Under the pieces are notes generated by a model. It did not search any database. It was not told the DNA's origin and saw nothing but the letters and a program-made list of their open reading frames with translations. Made by a program: the position numbers and the translations under genes. This document shows positions 15,585-23,035 of a DNA stretch of 34,748 bases, one piece after another. Origin of the DNA: Ruminococcaceae bacterium UBA5904 (GTDB lineage Bacteria > Bacillota > Clostridia > Oscillospirales > Acutalibacteraceae). How positions within the stretch are numbered: position 1 is the first letter of the stretch; every line of letters begins with the position of its first letter. Location: contig DJEG01000055.1 in assembly GCA_002431305.1 (NCBI GenBank), positions 16,042-50,789 of the forward strand, read 5' to 3'.

Positions 15585-17177
15585 ATGTATACTCAGGAAA
15601 TGATAGAATCAATGAAAAAGGTCGCGGCTAACCGCGAGGCTAATGCAGTGCTTGAGCCCAGACGTATGACTGCCGAGGAGAAGGATACACTTCTTGCAAC
15701 GTATCATCCCGACTATAAGCAGGGCGAGTTCAGAGTTCTCACAGTCGGTCCCAATAAGGGCGAGAAAGTTCCCACCGAGCTGTGCGGACTTTTACAGGCG
15801 GATTCGAGAGTCAAAGATATGAAAATAGACCTCGAGCATCCCGACTATGACACCGATGTTCTTATCATAGGCGGCGGCGGAGCCGGCGCAAGCGCGGCTA
15901 TCGAGGCAAACAACACCGGCGCCGACGTTATGGTTGTTACGAAACTTCGTATGGGTGACGCCAATACCATGATGGCTGAGGGCGGAATACAGGCGGCTGA
16001 CAAGCCCAACGATTCTCCCGCTATTCACTACATAGACGCGTTCGGCGGCGGACATTTCGCGGCAAAGCCCGAGCTTCTTTACACTCTCGTTACCGAGGCT
16101 CCAGAGGCTATTCAGTGGCTCAACGATCTCGGAGTGGAATTCGATAAGGCTCCCGACGGAACCATGATTACGACTCACGGCGGCGGAACCTCGAGAAAGA
16201 GGATGCACGCGGCTAAGGATTACTCCGGTATGGAGATAATGCGTACGCTTCGCGATGAAGTTCTCAACAGAGGGATTCCCGTAGTTGACTTCACGGCGGC
16301 TATCGAACTTATACTTGACGAAAACGGCAAGGCCGCGGGCGCTGTCCTTATGAATATGGAGACTAAGGAAATCCTTGTCGCAAGAGCAAAGACCGTTATT
16401 ATCGCAACGGGCGGAGCAGGCAGACTTCACTATCAGGGATTCCCGACCTCAAACCATTACGGAGCGACTGCCGACGGACTTATCCTCGGATACAGAGCCG
16501 GCGCAAAACTTCTTTATGCAGATACTCTCCAGTACCATCCGACGGGCGCCGCATATCCCGAACAGATTTTCGGCGCACTCGTTACCGAAAAGGTACGTTC
16601 AATCGGCGCAAAGCTTATCAACGTTGACGGTGAGGCATTTATGCATCCCCTTGAGACAAGAGACGTTTCCGCGGCTTCGATTATCCGTGAGTGCTCCGAC
16701 AGGAACAAGGGCGTTCACACCGGTTCGGGCGTAGGTGTATGGCTCGACACACCGATGATTGAGGTTAAGAACGGCGAGGGAACTATCGAAAAGAGAATCC
16801 CCGCAATGATGCGTATGTTCGCAAAATACGGCATTGATATAAGAAAAGAGCCCATCCTCGTTTACCCGACTCTTCACTATCAGAACGGCGGACTCGATAT
16901 TAATTCCGAGTGCATGACCGGAGTCGAGAATCTCTATGTAGCGGGCGAGGCTGTCGGAGGAATCCACGGCAGAAACCGTCTTATGGGTAACTCGCTTCTT
17001 GACATTATTGTTTTCGGCAGAAACGCAGGACGCAACGCGGGCAATAAGTCAAAGGACGTAACGCTTTCAAAACTTACTCTCGAACATGTTGACAAGTTCG
17101 AAAAAGAACTTGCCGACGCAGGAATCAAGCCCGAGATTGTATCTCCCAAGCTTCTTCCCGATTACGCAAGAAAGTAA
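15585..17177 (+). CDS. frdA: Fumarate reductase/succinate dehydrogenase-type flavoprotein subunit
   Basis: The 530-residue flavoprotein should reduce fumarate to succinate. It has an FAD Rossmann motif (IIGGGGAGASAAIEA near 95-109), MMAEGG near 129-134, HPTG at 318-321, PTLHYQNGGL near 428-437 with the family His (about 431), and GRNRLMGNSLLDIIVFGR near 462-479 with the family Arg (about 464). The position of the covalent-FAD His of membrane-bound FrdA/SdhA appears to be Asn (ANTMMAEGG), suggesting non-covalent FAD. About 90 residues precede the Rossmann motif and the usual C-terminal helical domain is very short. AAGGAGG precedes the ATG. L-aspartate oxidase is a related alternative, but there are no nad genes and an FrdB is directly upstream. 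Confidence 0.87.
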   Translation: MYTQEMIESMKKVAANREANAVLEPRRMTAEEKDTLLATYHPDYKQGEFRVLTVGPNKGEKVPTELCGLLQADSRVKDMKIDLEHPDYDTDVLIIGGGGAGASAAIEANNTGADVMVVTKLRMGDANTMMAEGGIQAADKPNDSPAIHYIDAFGGGHFAAKPELLYTLVTEAPEAIQWLNDLGVEFDKAPDGTMITTHGGGTSRKRMHAAKDYSGMEIMRTLRDEVLNRGIPVVDFTAAIELILDENGKAAGAVLMNMETKEILVARAKTVIIATGGAGRLHYQGFPTSNHYGATADGLILGYRAGAKLLYADTLQYHPTGAAYPEQIFGALVTEKVRSIGAKLINVDGEAFMHPLETRDVSAASIIRECSDRNKGVHTGSGVGVWLDTPMIEVKNGEGTIEKRIPAMMRMFAKYGIDIRKEPILVYPTLHYQNGGLDINSECMTGVENLYVAGEAVGGIHGRNRLMGNSLLDIIVFGRNAGRNAGNKSKDVTLSKLTLEHVDKFEKELADAGIKPEIVSPKLLPDYARK

Positions 17178-17196
17178 ATTTAAAATTATAATGCAT

Positions 17197-17265
17197 GACC
17201 GGCGGCGCGGCGGTGAATCAATCTCCGCTGTACGGAAAAGTTCGCCGGTCTGTCTTTTTGTTTTT
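17197..17265 (+). terminator. Intrinsic terminator after frdA
   Basis: Outer arms GACCGGCG (17197-17204) and CGCCGGTC (17243-17250) pair perfectly and enclose a second imperfect stem around CGGCGG / CCGCTG. The hairpin is followed by TGTCTTTTTGTTTTT. It marks the probable end of the main operon, and the exporter gene starts 32 nt later. Confidence 0.85.
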
Positions 17266-17297
17266 CTATAAAAGTTAATATTTCGGAGGAATAGTAT

Positions 17298-18548
17298 ATG
17301 AGTTTGTTCGGAGGTGTTATATCCTTACAGGGTGTAACTTTTCTGATATTTTCGGTGTTCTGTATTGCAGCGGTAGGCTACTCGCTGGGCAGAATAAAAA
17401 TTAAGGGTATCGATCTCGGAACTGCGGGAGTTTTTGTTATTTCGCTTGTTTACGGTATTCTTTTTTCTGATACGTTAAGCGGTACCGTTGTTCAGAATCT
17501 TTCAGACGGCACGGTTGTTGATATCAGTTCCAATGCTTTAAAAATAATCGAAAATTTGGGACTTGTTTTCTTTGTAACGGCAGTAGGCTTTATTGCCGGT
17601 CCCAACTTCTTTAAAAACTTTAAAAAGAATTATAAATCCTATATTTTATTAGGAATTATCATAATCGCGTCCGGTGCGCTCGCATGCGTGATCTGCTATT
17701 TCATCGGCAAGGGAAGCGAGCCTGATCACGACCAGTTCGTTGCGATTCTCGTAGGACTGATGTCCGGTGCTCTTACGAGTACTCCCGCCTTTTCCGCTTC
17801 AAAGGCCGCAGTTGCCGCGGAGTATGAGGGGGCTGTTTCCGTAGGCTACGGTATCGCATATCTCTTCGGCGTTATCGGTGTTGTTCTCTTTGTTCAGCTT
17901 GTTCCTAAAATCATGAAGGCGGATATGAAAAAGGAACGCGAAAAAATAATTATTGTTGATACAGGCCTGAGAAAAGAGTATAAGGGTAAGCTTTTTGAAA
18001 TAGACAGTTTCGAATTTATGCCGTTTGCTCTTGCTGTTTTAATCGGTGTGGTTGTCGGAAACATTAAGATTCCGCTTACTTCAAGCGGTCTTTCCGGAAC
18101 AACATTCTCACTTACAACTACCGGCGGAACGCTTATTACATCTCTCGTATTCGGACATTTCGGACATTTCGGCAGACTGAGAGTAATGCCGGAAAAGAGG
18201 GTTCTCGAAACATTCCGTGAACTCGGTCTTATGCTGTTTCTTATCGGAGCGGGAGTCAGCGGAGGCGCTAAATTCGTACAGTATTTTAAAGGAATTTACT
18301 TTATTTACGGAATAATAATGACTGTTCTTCCTTTGTTGATCGGTTTTGTGTTCGCGAAATTCGTACTTAAATTACCGCTGCTTAACGACCTCGGTTCAAT
18401 AACCGGCGGAATGACGAGCACCCCCGCTCTCGGAACTCTTATCAACGTTGCGGGAACCGACGACGTAGCTTCGGCGTATGCTTCTACTTATCCGATAGCT
18501 CTTATTTCGGTGGTTCTTGTTTCGCAGTTTATTATAATGTGGCTTTGA
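17298..18548 (+). CDS. AspT/YidE-type membrane exporter (candidate succinate exporter)
   Basis: This 416-residue polytopic membrane protein, with about 10-12 helices, is built of two homologous halves of the YidE/YbjL duplication type. Paired segments are GLVFFVTAVGFIAGPNFF versus GLMLFLIGAGVSGGAKFV, and SGALTSTPAFSASKAA versus GGMTSTPALGTLINVAG. The family contains the aspartate:alanine exchanger AspT and the Corynebacterium succinate exporter SucE1. Position right after fumarate reductase suggests succinate export or C4-dicarboxylate exchange. The central loop is only about 40 residues, so the TrkA_C domains usual in AspT and SucE1 are missing. GGAGG lies nine nucleotides before the ATG. 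It may be read through from frdA or use a promoter in the terminator trailer. Confidence 0.82.
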   Translation: MSLFGGVISLQGVTFLIFSVFCIAAVGYSLGRIKIKGIDLGTAGVFVISLVYGILFSDTLSGTVVQNLSDGTVVDISSNALKIIENLGLVFFVTAVGFIAGPNFFKNFKKNYKSYILLGIIIIASGALACVICYFIGKGSEPDHDQFVAILVGLMSGALTSTPAFSASKAAVAAEYEGAVSVGYGIAYLFGVIGVVLFVQLVPKIMKADMKKEREKIIIVDTGLRKEYKGKLFEIDSFEFMPFALAVLIGVVVGNIKIPLTSSGLSGTTFSLTTTGGTLITSLVFGHFGHFGRLRVMPEKRVLETFRELGLMLFLIGAGVSGGAKFVQYFKGIYFIYGIIMTVLPLLIGFVFAKFVLKLPLLNDLGSITGGMTSTPALGTLINVAGTDDVASAYASTYPIALISVVLVSQFIIMWL

Positions 18549-18594
18549 TTTCGAGAATCCGGAGTTTATCGTCGGATTTTGAACAATTAAATTA

Positions 18595-18642
18595 AAAAAA
18601 AGACAGCGACTGTCGTTTGTTACGGCGGACGCTGTTTTTTTT
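18595..18642 (+). terminator. Intrinsic terminator after the exporter
   Basis: ACAGCG (18603-18608) pairs with CGCTGT (18630-18635), extended by an A run opposite the T8 tract (18635-18642), with an inner GTCGT / ACGGC stem. A weaker AATCCG / CGGATT hairpin with TTTT lies just upstream (18556-18578). Confidence 0.8.
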
Positions 18643-18665
18643 GTCGAAAAAAAACAAAAAAAGTG

Positions 18666-18695
18666 TTGACAAATATTGACGGGGGGGGGTATAAT
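18666..18695 (+). promoter_or_regulatory. Consensus promoter with G9 tract in the spacer
   Basis: TTGACA (18666-18671) and TATAAT (18690-18695) are both perfect. The 18-nt spacer ends with nine consecutive Gs (18681-18689). Slippage in the tract would alter spacing (17 after loss of one G, 19 after gain) and so promoter strength. The -10 box is followed by TGACAAATGTCA (18695-18706) and a GTCAAAC / GTTTGAC inverted repeat (18703-18709, 18722-18728) in the leader. Confidence 0.85.
18681..18689. repeat. Homopolymeric G9 tract
   Basis: Nine consecutive Gs lie between the -35 and -10 boxes, in an otherwise AT-rich intergenic region. This is a candidate slipped-strand mutation site. Confidence 0.95.
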
Positions 18696-18748
18696 GACAA
18701 ATGTCAAACGCGGATAAATTTGTTTGACGTGAAAACGGAGGACTCCCG

Positions 18749-20521
18749 ATGAAATCAACACTGAAAAAATTATTTTCTCTTATAATATCGGTTATCGCCG
18801 TGTTTGTTATTGTTATCGGATTTTCGCCGAACGGAAGCGACCGTGCTTTAAGCAGAATCAAAAGCGGTGCGGTTTATGTTTCTGCCGATGAAAAAATAAA
18901 GAAAATAACTGTTATTCCGACTAACACCGAAAAAATTACAGAGGAAGATATTTCGAAATCATTAAAAAAGAACGTCGAACTGCCCGACAGCGAATCGGTC
19001 AAAAACGGCGCGGAAATTACGGTTAACAAGGAAAAATATCTGCTTATAATAAAAGGCGATGCGGTTTCGGACGGAAAGATAACGGCAGGCGACGCACGCG
19101 CAGTTCTCAGGATTACGGCGAAGCTTGACAATGCTTCGGACGCTGTACGCGACGCTTCGGATATTAATTCCGACGGAAATATTACTGCGTCGGAGGCAAG
19201 GGATGTTCTGAGATTTGCCGCAAAACTTTCAGACAGACTTTTTAATTCTGCCGAAAATAAAACGGATTTTTCCGAAAAAGCGTCGGAGACTGTAAAAGAT
19301 GAAATAACCTCTTTTCCGATAAGTTCAAAGCCTACGGAAAAAACTGCATCGGAGTCCTCAACTAAAAAACAACAGAGCACGGCTGCCGAGAAGACGACGG
19401 TGAAACTGTCCGATGTGACGGCTGAAACAACAACGCTGAAAACGTCTGAGCCGACTGCGGAGGTTACGACAGAAAAACAGCCAGAGATGACATCTGAAAT
19501 CACGACAAAAAAACACCCCGGCACAAAGACGGAAAATACAACGGCAAAACAACCGGAGACTTCGACAGCGTCGACAACAGTAAAAAAGCCCGAGCCTACA
19601 GCCGAAATTACAACCGAAAAGCGCACGGAAAAGACGACGGAAATTACTACAAAGCGACAGACTGATACAACATCCGAAACGCAGATTACGACAGAAAGTA
19701 CGTCAAAGAACGATTATGAAGACGTTTCCCGTCCTTCCGAAGAGGAGAGCAGTCTTCCCGAAAAGGAAAATAAAAATATAGTTTGGGTTGCTATAGGCGA
19801 TTCAAAAACGGATTTTAATAACAACGGCGTATCAAGACCCGATAATTACCCGTACTGGATTGCGAAACGAAACCCCGGGCTCAGACTTATCAACATGGGC
19901 TCCGCCGGCGGAATGATTACGAACGAAAGGGTAAATAAAGCGGGTGATACAAAGATTTTATACCCGAGTATGTATAAAAAAGCAACCGAGATTAACGTAA
20001 AACCGGATATAATAACCGTTGCGGGAGGTTTTAACGACTGGAACTGGTGCGTACCTCTCGGCGAATTTACAACGGATATATCGTCGTATGATACGAGCGC
20101 CGGGGCATACGTCAGCAGTACAGGAGCGGTTTTTCCGCTTAAAAATACGTTTTATGCGGGGGTATTCAGACTCGCAGAGTATTTGAAAACCGAATACCCC
20201 GATATTCCGATTTTGTGGATCACCCCGTGTCCGACAGCCGTTCGGGACGGCGGAGGTGCAAACGGACATGACGTAAATCAGCCGTTGTCGGCATATGTTC
20301 AGGCGATAAAGGACGTGTGCGGTTACTTCTCGATTCCCGTATGCGATATGTCAGCAGAAACCACGGTGCCGTATTACACACCGGAGGATTTGAAAAATTA
20401 CTGGCGGAATTCCGACGGTATTCATCCTAACGGAAAAGCGTCCGAGATATACAGTTTTAAAATAGAGGAATACATGAAAAAAGTGTATGAATCTTATGGA
20501 TATGAATGGAATAATGAATAA
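18749..20521 (+). CDS. Secreted dockerin / Thr-rich linker / SGNH hydrolase
   Basis: This 590-residue surface or secreted protein has a signal peptide or anchor at about 1-30, and a two-repeat dockerin-like module (about 103-163: DGKITAGDARAVLRITAKL and DGNITASEARDVLRFAAKL). A Thr/Glu/Lys-rich linker of about 170 residues with a degenerate TTEKxPExT repeat follows. The C-terminal SGNH/GDSL hydrolase domain starts near 343, with block I GDSKTD (Ser about 352), block II INMGSAGG, block III GGFNDW (Asn about 429) and block V DGIHPN (Asp 556, His 559). It probably de-esterifies a polysaccharide or peptidoglycan component; the substrate is unknown. GGAGG precedes the ATG. The dockerin sits N-terminal, between signal and linker. 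Expression is probably controlled by the G9-containing promoter. Confidence 0.88.
   Translation: MKSTLKKLFSLIISVIAVFVIVIGFSPNGSDRALSRIKSGAVYVSADEKIKKITVIPTNTEKITEEDISKSLKKNVELPDSESVKNGAEITVNKEKYLLIIKGDAVSDGKITAGDARAVLRITAKLDNASDAVRDASDINSDGNITASEARDVLRFAAKLSDRLFNSAENKTDFSEKASETVKDEITSFPISSKPTEKTASESSTKKQQSTAAEKTTVKLSDVTAETTTLKTSEPTAEVTTEKQPEMTSEITTKKHPGTKTENTTAKQPETSTASTTVKKPEPTAEITTEKRTEKTTEITTKRQTDTTSETQITTESTSKNDYEDVSRPSEEESSLPEKENKNIVWVAIGDSKTDFNNNGVSRPDNYPYWIAKRNPGLRLINMGSAGGMITNERVNKAGDTKILYPSMYKKATEINVKPDIITVAGGFNDWNWCVPLGEFTTDISSYDTSAGAYVSSTGAVFPLKNTFYAGVFRLAEYLKTEYPDIPILWITPCPTAVRDGGGANGHDVNQPLSAYVQAIKDVCGYFSIPVCDMSAETTVPYYTPEDLKNYWRNSDGIHPNGKASEIYSFKIEEYMKKVYESYGYEWNNE
19395..19705 (+). 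repeat. Degenerate repeats encoding the Thr-rich linker
   Basis: The coding sequence repeats a roughly 14-codon unit (TTEK-PE-T-E-like) about seven times, with diverged copies. It encodes a probably glycosylated, extended linker between the dockerin and the hydrolase domain. Confidence 0.6.
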
Positions 20522-20526
20522 TAAAA

Positions 20527-20566
20527 AATCACCGCTTGTGAGCGTTCACAGGCGGTGATTAATATT
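20527..20566. terminator. Bidirectional intrinsic terminator
   Basis: A 15-bp stem with a single G-T pair (20527-20541 with 20546-20560, loop GCGT) is flanked by T-rich sequence on both strands: AATATTTTTATTT on plus, and ATTTTTTAT on minus. It serves the SGNH gene on the plus strand and tmk on the minus strand. Confidence 0.9.
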
Positions 20567-20567
20567 T

Positions 20568-21191
20568 TTATTTGTAAAGTTCAAGTACTGCGGATTCTAT
20601 ATCGTCAGCAACCTCATCTATCGTTTTCGACGCGTCGATAATTTTTATATTCTCGTCGCCTTTTAACATGTTGATAACCTCGTAAAAACGCGTACGTATG
20701 TCCGTAAGATACGGGATATTTTCATAGATTTCTATATCGTCTGAGCTTCTTGCCGAGTTGATTCTCTGCATGCTGACCTCGGGCGTAAGGTCGAGAAATA
20801 GGCACAAGTCGGGTTTCCGGATGTCCTCGCAGCCGAGATTAAGCCCCTTAAGCCAGTCCATGCCGACGTCAACTCCCTGATAGGCGAGAGTGGAGTAATA
20901 ATATCTGTCGCACAAAACCGTTTCTCCGCGTTTTAAATGCGCGTTTATGCCGTTGTCGGGGTCGGTGTTATGGTCAATCCTGTCGGCTGTAAAAACAGCC
21001 GCGCAGAGCGTTTTTGAGGCGGGTCTGCCGGAGAGATATTCACGGCACAGCTTTCCGTATGTATTTTTCGTCGGTTCCGCGGTGACATGAGTTTTTATCA
21101 ATCGTTTCTCAAGTCTTTCGGCTATAATTTTTGTCTGAGTGGTCTTTCCGCTGCCGTCGAGCCCCTCGATAACTATAAATTTAGAATCCAT
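20568..21191 (-). CDS. tmk: Thymidylate kinase
   Basis: This 207-residue enzyme phosphorylates dTMP to dTDP. It has the P-loop FIVIEGLDGSGKTTQT at 5-20, EPTKNTYGK near 39, the DRYYYSTLAYQG motif near 94, and a LID-like segment around NSARSSDDIEIYE. Length is normal. AGGGG lies upstream of the ATG, and it starts 3 nt after rsmA. It is the last gene of the minus-strand zapA-to-tmk operon and is followed by the shared terminator. Confidence 0.96.
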   Translation of the reverse strand: MDSKFIVIEGLDGSGKTTQTKIIAERLEKRLIKTHVTAEPTKNTYGKLCREYLSGRPASKTLCAAVFTADRIDHNTDPDNGINAHLKRGETVLCDRYYYSTLAYQGVDVGMDWLKGLNLGCEDIRKPDLCLFLDLTPEVSMQRINSARSSDDIEIYENIPYLTDIRTRFYEVINMLKGDENIKIIDASKTIDEVADDIESAVLELYK

Positions 21192-21194
21192 TTA

Positions 21195-22067
21195 TTATTT
21201 TTCCCCTGTCAGTTTATATAATTCATTGCTTAACCGGCACAGTTCGTCCATTGTCAGAGCCTCTGCGCGGACATTTGTCCGAAGTCCGGCGTTTTCGAGA
21301 GCGGAATTTACCGTGTTTTTATCAAGCCCCAGTGCGGAGGACAGTCCGTTTGCCGCTGTTTTTCTGCGCTGTGAAAAAGCTCCGCGGACGGTTTTGAAAA
21401 AGAATTTTTCATCTGCGATATTGAAATCCTTCGTCTTTCTTATATCCAGTCTGATAACTGCGCTGTCGACATTCGGCGAGGGCATAAAGCAGTCCCGCGG
21501 TACTTTAAAAAGCTCGCGCGCCTTCGCATAGTAGTTTACCGCCGCCGTAACCGCGCCAGACTGTCTTGAGCCGACCTCGGCGCACAGTCTTTCTCCCGCT
21601 TCAAGCTGAACCATGACAGTTATCGTTTTGAAATCGATTCTGCTTTCAAGAAGCATCATTATAATCGGCGAGGTTATATAGTAGGGGAGATTCGCGCAGA
21701 CGCATACGTCCGAGCAGTCTGAAAAATTGTCGTCAATCAGTTTTTTCAAGTCGATTTTCATAATGTCGGCGTTTATGACGTCGATATTGTCAAAGTCCGA
21801 TAAGGTTTCGGAGAGTATCGGCAGAAGTCTTGTATCAAGCTCGACGGAAACGACCTTTTTCGCGCGTTTTGCAAGCTCGGCGGTCAGAACTCCGACTCCG
21901 GCTCCTATTTCGATAACGCCCGAGTTTTCGGTGATTCCGGACATCTGAGCCATGTTAGGGCAGACGTCGGGGTCGATTATGAAATTCTGTCCGAGTCCTT
22001 TTGAAAAAGAAAATCCGTGGCGGGACATTATCTTTTTTATAATATTTATATTTGTTAATTCGTACAT
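21195..22067 (-). CDS. rsmA: 16S rRNA adenine-N6,N6-dimethyltransferase
   Basis: RsmA (KsgA) dimethylates two adjacent adenines in helix 45 of 16S rRNA. The 290-residue protein shows FSKGLGQNFIID near 20-31, the SAM-binding VIEIGAGVGVLTAEL near 51, the acidic SVELDTRLLPIL near 74, and the catalytic motif NLPYYITSP near 126. The C-terminal region VPRDCFMPSPNVDSAVIRLD is family-typical. AAGGGA precedes the ATG; it follows the dnaI-like gene by 9 nt. Confidence 0.96.
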   Translation of the reverse strand: MYELTNINIIKKIMSRHGFSFSKGLGQNFIIDPDVCPNMAQMSGITENSGVIEIGAGVGVLTAELAKRAKKVVSVELDTRLLPILSETLSDFDNIDVINADIMKIDLKKLIDDNFSDCSDVCVCANLPYYITSPIIMMLLESRIDFKTITVMVQLEAGERLCAEVGSRQSGAVTAAVNYYAKARELFKVPRDCFMPSPNVDSAVIRLDIRKTKDFNIADEKFFFKTVRGAFSQRRKTAANGLSSALGLDKNTVNSALENAGLRTNVRAEALTMDELCRLSNELYKLTGEK

Positions 22068-22076
22068 AAAAATCCC

Positions 22077-23030
22077 TTATTTCTTAAGCTGACGGATATC
22101 TTTTCCGACAAAATTAAGCGCTTGATATTCGCTTATCAGGCGCGACGTTACGCGGCGGGAATATCTTTTTTCAAGCTCTGCGGGAGTGAGATTCGTGCTT
22201 ATTATCGTGGGCTTGCCCGTAAGCATGCGGTTGTTTACTATATTGTAAAATACCGATACCGTAAATGATGTCGAAAACTCGGCTCCGAGGTCGTCGATTA
22301 TCAAAAGGTCGGAATCGGTTATGATTTCCTCCGTGTTTTCGTCGGATTTAAAACGGTTGAAATGCTCGTTTTCTATTCTCGAAAAGAACGACTGAGCCGA
22401 ACCGTAAATGACGTTGTAACCTTTTTTTATTGCCGCTCCGGCTATTGCGAGCGACAGGTGGGTCTTTCCCAGTCCTGTTTCGCCCATCATTATGAGACTG
22501 TATGAATCCATGCCGAAATCCTCGGCGTACGACACGCAGTAATTGAAAATTTTACTCATAATAATACGGTCGTCGCCCTCGTAATAGCTTAAATCAAAAT
22601 CGTCGAACGAGGAGAGCTTCAACGGCGATGTCTTGCTTAGCTGTTCCATTGCGATATGCTTTAAAAGCTGTTTGTGGCAGGCGCATATTTTACCCTCGAA
22701 AAAGCCTGTATCAGAGCATTTTTTGCATGTGTACGGCGTTTCGAGATAGTCCTCGGGAAGCCCCGCGTCCTTTAAAAGCGAGGCGATATCGGACTGAGCC
22801 TTCAGGTTACAGTCTCTGAGTTTTTCTATATATTCGGCGGCGTTTTCGCCCATTCCGATAACCTTGAGAACGCCGAACGCCGATTCCTTCATCTTTTTTT
22901 CAATTTCGAGATACTGCGGTCTCATTGCGGCAAACGCGCCGCGGTGCTCGCGCTGAGTCATTTCCGCTTCGCTCTTTCTTTTTGCGAGTTCGTCGCGTGC
23001 GAGCTCGAAAATCTTGCTTCCGAACGGCAT
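22077..23030 (-). CDS. dnaI: DnaI/DnaC-like helicase-loader ATPase
   Basis: This 317-residue AAA+ protein probably loads the replicative helicase. A Cys pair region (CKKCSDTGFFEGKICACH near 102-119) suggests zinc binding. Walker A is GETGLGKTHLSLAIAGAA near 187, Walker B LLIIDDLGAEF near 247, and sensor-type ISTNLTPAELEKRYSRRV near 278. The DnaD-like gene directly upstream supports a primosome role over IstB of insertion sequences. AGGTGAT precedes the ATG. The gap to the upstream gene is only 5 nt. Confidence 0.88.
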   Translation of the reverse strand: MPFGSKIFELARDELAKRKSEAEMTQREHRGAFAAMRPQYLEIEKKMKESAFGVLKVIGMGENAAEYIEKLRDCNLKAQSDIASLLKDAGLPEDYLETPYTCKKCSDTGFFEGKICACHKQLLKHIAMEQLSKTSPLKLSSFDDFDLSYYEGDDRIIMSKIFNYCVSYAEDFGMDSYSLIMMGETGLGKTHLSLAIAGAAIKKGYNVIYGSAQSFFSRIENEHFNRFKSDENTEEIITDSDLLIIDDLGAEFSTSFTVSVFYNIVNNRMLTGKPTIISTNLTPAELEKRYSRRVTSRLISEYQALNFVGKDIRQLKK

Positions 23031-23035
23031 TTAAA

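Noticed and set aside
15585..17177. L-aspartate oxidase (NadB) as identity of the flavoprotein
   Set aside because: Same superfamily, but no nadA or nadC nearby and a dedicated FrdB-type iron-sulfur gene lies 13 nt upstream.
18874..19626. 250-codon minus-strand open frame rich in Val/Ser/Phe within the SGNH gene
   Set aside because: It is a mirror of the Thr-rich repeat linker; no start signal and low complexity.
22077..23030. IstB transposition helper
   Set aside because: No IstA or terminal inverted repeats nearby; adjacency to a DnaD-domain gene indicates a helicase loader.
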